This document shows, piece by piece, positions 58,096-64,000 of a DNA stretch of 64,000 bases. The stretch covers positions 209,882,657 to 209,946,656 of the forward strand of contig NW_026947484.1 in the NCBI RefSeq assembly GCF_034190915.1, written 5' to 3'. Under the pieces are notes generated by a model. The model saw only the letters and a list, made by a program, of their open reading frames with translations. It had not been told where the DNA came from and searched no databases. Each line of letters opens with the position of its first letter. The stretch's first letter is position 1. The translations under genes and the position numbers were made by a program. Source of the DNA: Cavia porcellus (lineage: Eukaryota > Chordata > Mammalia > Rodentia > Caviidae).

Positions 58096-58152
58096 ATTGA
58101 GGGTATTTACAATACCCTCAATTTTTAATAATGACAGAATTTTTAATAATGA
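58096..58152. repeat. 12-bp hairpin followed by a 15-bp direct repeat
   Basis: ATTGAGGGTATT (58096-58107) is exactly complementary to AATACCCTCAAT (58111-58122), with a 3-nt loop. AATTTTTAATAATGA then occurs at 58120-58134 and 58138-58152, sharing its first bases with the hairpin arm. Confidence 0.85.
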
Positions 58153-58511
58153 GAAGAGTAACAAGATAAGAGGTTGAAATCTTGTGGGAAGGGAATCAGA
58201 GACAGAGATAAGGATATTATTTGTTCACTTTCACAGCACAGGGTTGAGATTCTGAATTAAGTGGTTGCACATATTTTAAAGAGTAATCACTACAGTTTCT
58301 TAATTTTTAAATTAATCTTTTAGTTTTAGACAGGTTTTTTAAAAAAAAAACAACTATGGTTCTGGAAGTGAGAAATTATTTTGAGTTGCATTGCTTTTAA
58401 GTTAACAATTATATTTAATGTTTTTATAAACTAAAATTTTATGCATTCATCTTAATTTTTTCTATTCCTTCATTTATCTAGCTATCTCATTTATCTTTAT
58501 GATGCATGTAT

Positions 58512-58742
58512 ATATAAAGATATATCACCAAAACTTTAAAGTGGCTATTTCCAGATAGTGAAACTTTAAGCAATTTCTTTTATTTTGGCTTGGGATGTTC
58601 AAAACAAGACCGCATTATCTTTAAAATTATTATTGTTGTATATCTTAGTTTTGGTTTTATGTATGCTTATATAACAAATGCACCCACAGATGTTTCTGCT
58701 AACATTAGAAACGGTTTAATCCTCGCTCACGTTCCGTGTCCA
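58512..58742 (+). repeat. 231-bp direct duplication, copy 1
   Basis: Matches 59838-60068 with a constant offset of 1326, no gaps and 9 differences (about 96% identity). The match stops abruptly at both ends. Confidence 0.95.
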
Positions 58743-59168
58743 TCTAGAGTCAGCTGTGGCTAAGGGCCACCGTGACACTGATCTAGAATGCAGGTTGCGT
58801 GGATGCCTTAGACATTCAGGGTGTGACCATGCTGTCACTGGGCCAGCCTGCAGCAGAGGGAAGGGGAAAGACCTGGCACCTGGGAGAAGCAGTGAATATT
58901 ATAAATACTAAAGCACAATGCCTCAAATACAGACTCGTGCATTTCTAAAGTAAATACAAAATTCCCGGTCATACTGTTTCTAAGATGTAGCTCCAGGAAG
59001 GCAGAAAGCAAATTTAAACTCTTTCTGTTGAGGCATTATGAACTCTCGGTGCTTATTACGGCCTCTATGCTATAGCACTTAGCACCGTGTTTCCACGTGG
59101 CACACAGATACTCAAGGCCTACACAAGTGTGATTGAAATATATGGGAGACATTTAAATTTCAAATATT

Positions 59169-59224
59169 TATTACTGTAAAAGGCACACTGTTATATCTAT
59201 TATTGTAAAAGGCACATTGTTATT
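59169..59224. repeat. 29-bp tandem duplication
   Basis: TTACTGTAAAAGGCACACTG (from 59171) and TTATTGTAAAAGGCACATTG (from 59200) are adjacent near-identical copies. Confidence 0.85.
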
Positions 59225-59249
59225 AATCTCTCCCCAGATTATCTCTCAG

Positions 59250-59690
59250 CTTTAAACACACTTGTCCCACCATCTGGCCACTTTCCAAAGCACTTTTGGA
59301 TGTTCTGAAGCAGTTGCATGAGTGTCTTCCACAGGACATAATCAACAGTAAGATAAAGAATCAAAAGCAAGCTCATAAAAATGTGTGTCCTCCTTCGTGT
59401 TACTCACCAGATAGCCAAAGCTATCATGAAAGGCAAACATTTTCAATAGGTTCATGGCATCAAGGAAATCATGAAAATACAACTAATGACACTCTAGAAA
59501 GAGGACTTAACAGAGCTGCTCCAGAAAGTGGAAAATATAGGGCAGGTATGTTCAAAGCCAGGGGAAGTGTTTTGAGGAGGTTTAATGGGAATGTGTTTTT
59601 ACTGCAATAATTTTGACAAATGAACATCCAGAGTATTTTTATTACACTTTGAATGTCTCAAATTGAAATCACTTTACATATCAGTTTAAA
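59250..59690 (+). mobile_element. Possible mariner-type transposase remnant
   Basis: Translated in one plus frame, AIMKGKHFQ, GIKEIMKIQLMTL, LTELLQKVENIGQ and a terminal FLLHFECLKLKSLYIS-like tail loosely follow the C-terminal third of mariner transposases. Frameshifts and stops intervene. Upstream, ATTTATTACTGTAAAAG and CATCTGGC are shared with the 47.7-kb remnant. A 104-codon open frame (59296-59610) in a different frame has no known domain. Confidence 0.4.
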
Positions 59691-59837
59691 GATACTGCAT
59701 AACAGCTATATTTTATAGTAGGTGAGATGTGTTTCTCTTTGTTTCTCCTTCCTCCCCTTATTTAACTCCCCCCAAAATAAAAATAAGTCTAGAAAGAATA
59801 AGACAAAGATACAATGCATAAATGGAGACCAACGTGA

Positions 59838-60068
59838 ATATAAAGATATATCACCAAAAGTTTAAAGTGGCTATTTCCAGATAGTGAAATTTTAAGCAAT
59901 TTCTTTTCTTTTGGCCTGGGATGTTCAAAACAAGACTGCATTATCTTTAAAATTATTATTGTTGTATATCTTAGTTTTGGTTTTATGTATGCTTATATAA
60001 CAAATGTACCCACAGATGTTTCTGCTAACATTAGAAACGGTTTAATCCTCATTCACGTTCCATGTCCA
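59838..60068 (+). repeat. 231-bp direct duplication, copy 2
   Basis: Partner of 58512-58742. The possible mariner remnant and other sequence lie between the two copies. Confidence 0.95.
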
Positions 60069-61009
60069 CTGAATTCACTTAAACTAAATCCAAAACACAA
60101 ATAAGTTTTAACAAATGTGATAACTGTAAGTGCTGTTAAACACCCAAAACCAAACAGGTCATTTTCCTGCCTTTAAAATTGTTAATTATACCTAGAGTCA
60201 TAACTGTTCAACATTTTCCATAAGACACATATTTCTTTCCAATTCCCACACTCAGGTCCTTATTTTGTAAATCCTGTTCACTTTGGTTCTTTAGATAGTA
60301 CCTGCTATGTTGAGTCTTCATTGTCTTCCCTTAATAGATTAATTAACAGTATTTGTAATCACCCCCCCCTTCCTACTGCCCATTTTTCCCAGCTATCCAT
60401 CATGAATCTTTGGCTCAATTATAGCTCTTCTGGACTGCAGGCCTATGACTTGGAGCTATGATGTCTTTGCGTTTCATTACTATACTTCTCTTTGGGGCTT
60501 CATCTCTTACAGTTTACTGAATTTGAATCCTGGAATTTATTCTTCTTATTTAAAGAAACAGTTGCATTATTCTTGTTACCATGGGAGATTACTTAAGGGA
60601 AATCTTCTGTGTTGATGGCTAACGAACTTTATCCACTCACAGTTTCTCCATTTTGATTTGTTTCATTATTGTTACTGTTATGGTACATTTTCAGGAAGGA
60701 GTGTTGAATTACTTCTTTTCTGAGTATTATTCATTTTGGGATGAATCTAACTACCCTTTGCCCTGAGTGGAGGAGGTGAGGACAGCGAGCTGGAGGATTG
60801 CACTGGAGGCCTGGGCTCTCCTGCAGCAGGGGTTCCCCTCATGTTCAGGTGGGCACGGTTCACAGCAGTCCCTCTGGTACCAGGCTTTGGTGTCGCAATA
60901 TGACAATCTTAATATACTCTGCCTCCCGCTCCCTACAGTACTTCATGCGGAAGTCTCTGACTACTTGTTTAGGAAGGCAGCATCCTATTGTATCTGGTGT
61001 GTTTTTAGT
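60069..61009. other. Mixed unique sequence
   Basis: Poly(C) at 60361-60368. A GC-richer patch at 60760-60900 contains overlapping frames (60767-61150, 60798-61067) that run into the SINE and have no motif. Confidence 0.4.
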
Positions 61010-61232
61010 GTTTTGTTTTGTTGTTGTATTTTTAACAGTCCTAAGTCTAGAGCTGCACGCATGCTAAGTATTCCACCACTAAACCACATCCTCAGGCCTT
61101 TTTTTTCTTTTTCATTTAAAAAAAATTATTTTGAGACAGGGTTTCTCTAAATCGCCCAGGAGGCCCTAGACTTGTAACCCTCCTGCCCCTGCCCTCAGAG
61201 TGCCTGCGGGCAGGCGCACAGCGCGGGACTCC
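61010..61232 (-). mobile_element. B1-type monomer joined to an ID-type unit, antisense (dimeric SINE or adjacent pair)
   Basis: On the minus strand a 7SL-like block comes first (61232-61105: GAGGGCAGGGGCAGGAGGGT, CTGGGCGATTTAGAGAAACC, CTGTCTCAAAATAA). A short A-rich linker and then an ID-like block follow (GGCCTGAGGATGTGGTTTAG, GGTGGAATACTTAGCATGCG). This order, 7SL monomer then ID unit, is known from dimeric rodent SINEs of the B1-dID kind. Two independent insertions are the alternative. Confidence 0.7.
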
Positions 61233-61639
61233 TCCCCTGAACTTTGCAAGAGGGCAGTGGTAGCTTTTAGTACATCATTTTTTTCTGTCTGATTTCAATG
61301 TTTAGTTCACTTGACTGGCTTTGTAAGTTGAGATTTAAAGTTGTGTCACTTTCTCTGTTTTATTGATAATTGAGAGATTTTATCTTTGGTTTTCGATAGT
61401 TCAGTTCAATACAAACCTCAAAAGGAATAGAGTAAAAGTTCTTTTACCCTGGTATGTGAAGAGTACATCTTTAAAATTTTCTTTATGTGCCACCATGGAA
61501 TTTATTCCACCTGTCTGAGGCCTGTGGTGGCCTGTGAGGCCAGAGATACACCAAGCCACTTGCATGAACAGGGACTGTTTAATACTCCAGAATCTGAGCG
61601 GAGAAGGGGGCACTGCATGCCTGTCAAGGAAGTAATAAG
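61233..61639. other. Unique sequence, no gene recognised
   Basis: Minus frames of 67-80 codons without motif. Confidence 0.35.
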
Positions 61640-61735
61640 CCATCTCCTTCTAAGGTTTCTGTGAGGACCAAATGAGCTCGTCCCCCAAAGCCTCTGGCAC
61701 AGCATCTGGCTGCTTAGCCCTCACTGTGCCGTTTA
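61640..61735 (+). mobile_element. MIR-like scrap, sense
   Basis: CTTCTAAGGTTTCTGTGAGG, then ACCAAATGAGCTCG and CTCTGGCACAGCATCTGGCT are weakly like sense MIR (CATAGGGTTGTTGTGAGGAT, TAAATGAG, CAGTGCCTGGCACAT). Confidence 0.35.
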
Positions 61736-62229
61736 TTGCAATTGCTACAAAGCCACGGATGTAAAGTTTGGTTGTTTTCTTCCCTTGTCAAGTATTCTTA
61801 CATGTGTGGAGGGAAAGAAGGACCAGGAGGTTCTTGGCTCAGCAGGTTTCACTATGCCTAAAAGAGAAGAGGGAGAGATTTCAACCTGAAAGCTTTTTAC
61901 TTCCAGGGGATTGGGATTTCCATAACTCTGACAATGACCTTAAAGTCATTAAATGTAAAAAGACAAAGAACTAAAGTTTCTAGGTAGCAAACAAAAAGAA
62001 GTTATGAAAATAAAATCTTGGATAATATATTTTGGAAGCAAGAGATCAAGAGTTAGCAAAAAAACAAAGTAAGTGATAAGAGACAGTAAAGGTCGTATTC
62101 AGCATGATATAAAGATACTGCCTGGTAGAACTGTTTCTTTCCACTCCTCCTTTCTATCTCCACTCCTTTTGGTTTCCTTCCTTTCTTCTGCTGGTGCCAG
62201 TTGACATTTTGCCATGTGTCATCTCCTAC
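61736..62229. other. Unique sequence, no gene recognised
   Basis: Frames of 68 and 88 codons without motif. Confidence 0.4.
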
Positions 62230-62480
62230 ATAGGCACAGAGATAGAGAAGTAAACAAAACGGTGAAGGCGTCTGCTCCCCTATAGCTTCCACTGAGATAA
62301 GGTGGGGAAACTTGTGCATAAAGACATGTACAACATAAGGTCAAGTTCTCAGTCCTAAAAATGAAAGTAAAGTCACAATCCAGAACAGCAGTGCAAAGGC
62401 CCTGAGGCTAGCATATGTTTCCCATTTTAGATTAATCAAGAAAGCCACTGTACCATTGCAGAGTCTGAGTGTGAGACAGC
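62230..62480 (-). mobile_element. Ancient repeat, possibly L2-like, antisense
   Basis: CACAGAGATAGAGAAGTAAA, then GCTCCCCTATAGCTTCCACT, GCAGTGCAAAGGCCCTGAGG and AAGAAAGCCACTGTACCATT resemble a common ancient mammalian repeat. The first part recalls the antisense L2 end; the second I cannot assign. Confidence 0.4.
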
Positions 62481-62847
62481 GAGAACTGGGGCTTGGATCA
62501 CAAAACAGGTGGTAGGGTACAGAACGGGCTTATATTTTTATTATATGACTGGAAACTTGTGAAAACATTCCAAGCATAAGACTGACATTTGATATCTGAC
62601 TTTTGCACTAGCAGCAGATACCTGTGTGTTGAATCCCAGCTCTGGGACAGTTGTCACCTTACTTAGTCACATTAGTTCTCAGATTCTTTGTGTGTAGAAA
62701 GGGATTCATTTTTACACTGTCAGAAGTATGTTGCAAAGGTTATACGGAAATGTAACCGAGGTAAAATTCTTAACATAATGTCTCAGACAATAAATGTTCA
62801 TTTGTTGTTGTTCATTGTTTTTGTTGTACGAATCACTGCCTCATTAT
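62481..62847. other. Unique sequence, no feature recognised
   Basis: Nothing supportable. The 87-codon frame at 62688-62951 runs through the ATT repeat. Confidence 0.4.
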
Positions 62848-62876
62848 ATTTATTATTATTATTATTATTATTATTA
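62848..62876. repeat. (ATT)n microsatellite
   Basis: A run of nine or so ATT/TTA triplets. Confidence 0.9.
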
Positions 62877-64000
62877 AGTGGGCTACAGTCAGTGGAAGTC
62901 TCAGAGGCAAGGGCACAGCTGTGCCAGAGGCTGAAGAAGCTTAATCCATAGGAAAAGTGAGAAATTGGTGGATTAGCTGATGAGAAGTATCTTTGTTTAC
63001 ACAATGCCTTAAAAACGGGCAAGGGAAATGGTCAAATTAAAACTTTGCTTTTAAAACTACACGAAGATGTTTCACATCTAATTTTCTTTTTATTGCTTTT
63101 TCTTACCTCTTTGTAAAAAACTTTTAGCTAGAACAGTGCAAAAACAAGTGAGGTAATATATGATCTTTGACATAACTTCTATAACACATTTAGTAGTCTT
63201 GTCTAATTTGCTGCAGATCTGTTAAAAACAGAAATATGTGTGAAGCAATTAACCAAAAATATGAGATCCCATCCCCCCATGTGGCCTCAAGTGATAGCAC
63301 TGAGTGCTGGCTTAGTTAGATCTTTTTCTCTCACTTTATTTGTTAAACATTTGTCAAAATAATTTGATGGTATCTAGTCACTGTCATTGAATTATGAAAA
63401 TGCAAGTTTCTGCATTTATAAATGCAGTTTATAGCCACTGTCAATACGGCTCTAATCATTGCATTTTTAGTTCAGATTCTACTGCTTATTTTGTGTTTAA
63501 AACTGTACATCAACCAGGAGTAATAAATTTAGAGAATGCAGAGCACCACTGAATAATTTAGTAGGATAAAAGCCTTTCCTCATTTTCAAGTGAGGGCCAA
63601 TTAGAAAATATTGGACTTTCTTTTAGCTTTGTTGTACATTATTATGATAGAGTCTGGAGCCAGGTGGAACTCTTACGCTGCCCATTAAGTGCTACACAAA
63701 CTTAACACGTAAGTCATTTTAAGCAGGAGCGTCATGCCTTGGGTTCAGAGCCAGAGCAGGGCAGCAAGGTGACATTTGCAGTGCAAGTGAGTGACATGAA
63801 GTCCCATGGACTGGAGGTAGCCTGGAATAGGCTGAAAGAGGATTTTCTGCCTGAAATTGTCTGCCCTTTGTGACTGTTTGAGAAGACCACTGAAAAGACA
63901 TGCATGTTGTCAGCCAAGGCAGCTGGTACTGTCCGCAGGGGCATGGGTTCCAAAAGGAAACCACACAGAGATGTGAACAACACCTACTATGTAGCCAGAG
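62877..64000. other. Unique sequence to window end, no gene recognised
   Basis: Two overlapping minus frames at 63983-63719 have no motif and no partner exon visible in this window. Confidence 0.4.

Noticed and set aside
60767..61150. 127-codon protein
   Set aside because: It runs through an antisense ID/B1 SINE, which explains its second half. The first half has no known motif.
63270..63330. Another ID-like SINE (ATGTGGCCTCAAGTGATAGC)
   Set aside because: Only one short word matches. No B box or A-rich tail is visible.

Overview
This window looks like mammalian, probably rodent, intergenic or deep intronic DNA. The clues are several 7SL-derived B1-type SINEs, tRNA-derived ID-type SINEs, many L1 fossils, ancient MIR/L2/hAT relics, MaLR-type LTRs and an AT-rich background. 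I found no protein-coding exon, rRNA, tRNA gene or CRISPR array that I can support. Nearly all open frames are short and either belong to transposon fossils or have no recognisable content. The rodent family cannot be fixed by reading alone. No bacterial-style operon or defence system is present.

Layout. 1-2970 is a minus-strand LINE-1-related element. It has a 5' UTR-like end near 2970 and a decayed ORF1 (2184 down to about 1165). About 1.1 kb of tail follows with no visible ORF2, ending in a ~150-bp tandem repeat. This is the layout of a half-L1 (HAL1). Two more pieces of the same tail, with the same ~150-bp repeat, lie at 27490-27985 and 57185-58020. At 5150-6985 is a 5'-inverted (twin-primed) L1. 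Degraded ORF2 fossils lie at 26130-27015 and 45380-47640, and each is interrupted by a B1 SINE. MIR and L2 fragments are scattered throughout. MaLR-like LTRs lie near 31.4-31.9, 36.45-36.8, 54.4-54.8 and 55.1-55.4 kb. hAT (MER5/Charlie-like) fragments lie near 28.4-28.6, 30.2-30.45, 37.5-38.1 and 39.3 kb. Mariner-like transposase remnants lie near 47.7 and, less certainly, 59.4 kb. A 370-bp unit occurs in inverted orientation at 28.1-28.4 and 37.6-38.0 kb. A 231-bp unit is directly repeated at 58.5 and 59.8 kb with about 96% identity.

Between the repeats are a few stretches of complex, repeat-free sequence rich in homeodomain- and E-box-like words (about 9.6-9.86, 32.78-33.06, 35.27-35.5, 38.5-39.08 and 55.86-56.18 kb). 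They read like possible conserved non-coding elements, but that is inference and needs a cross-species alignment. The rest is AT-rich unique sequence in which I see nothing specific. The most interesting observations are the half-L1 tail repeat, the inverted 370-bp pair, the recent 231-bp duplication, several strong hairpins and the enhancer-like blocks. None amounts to a demonstrated new biological system.
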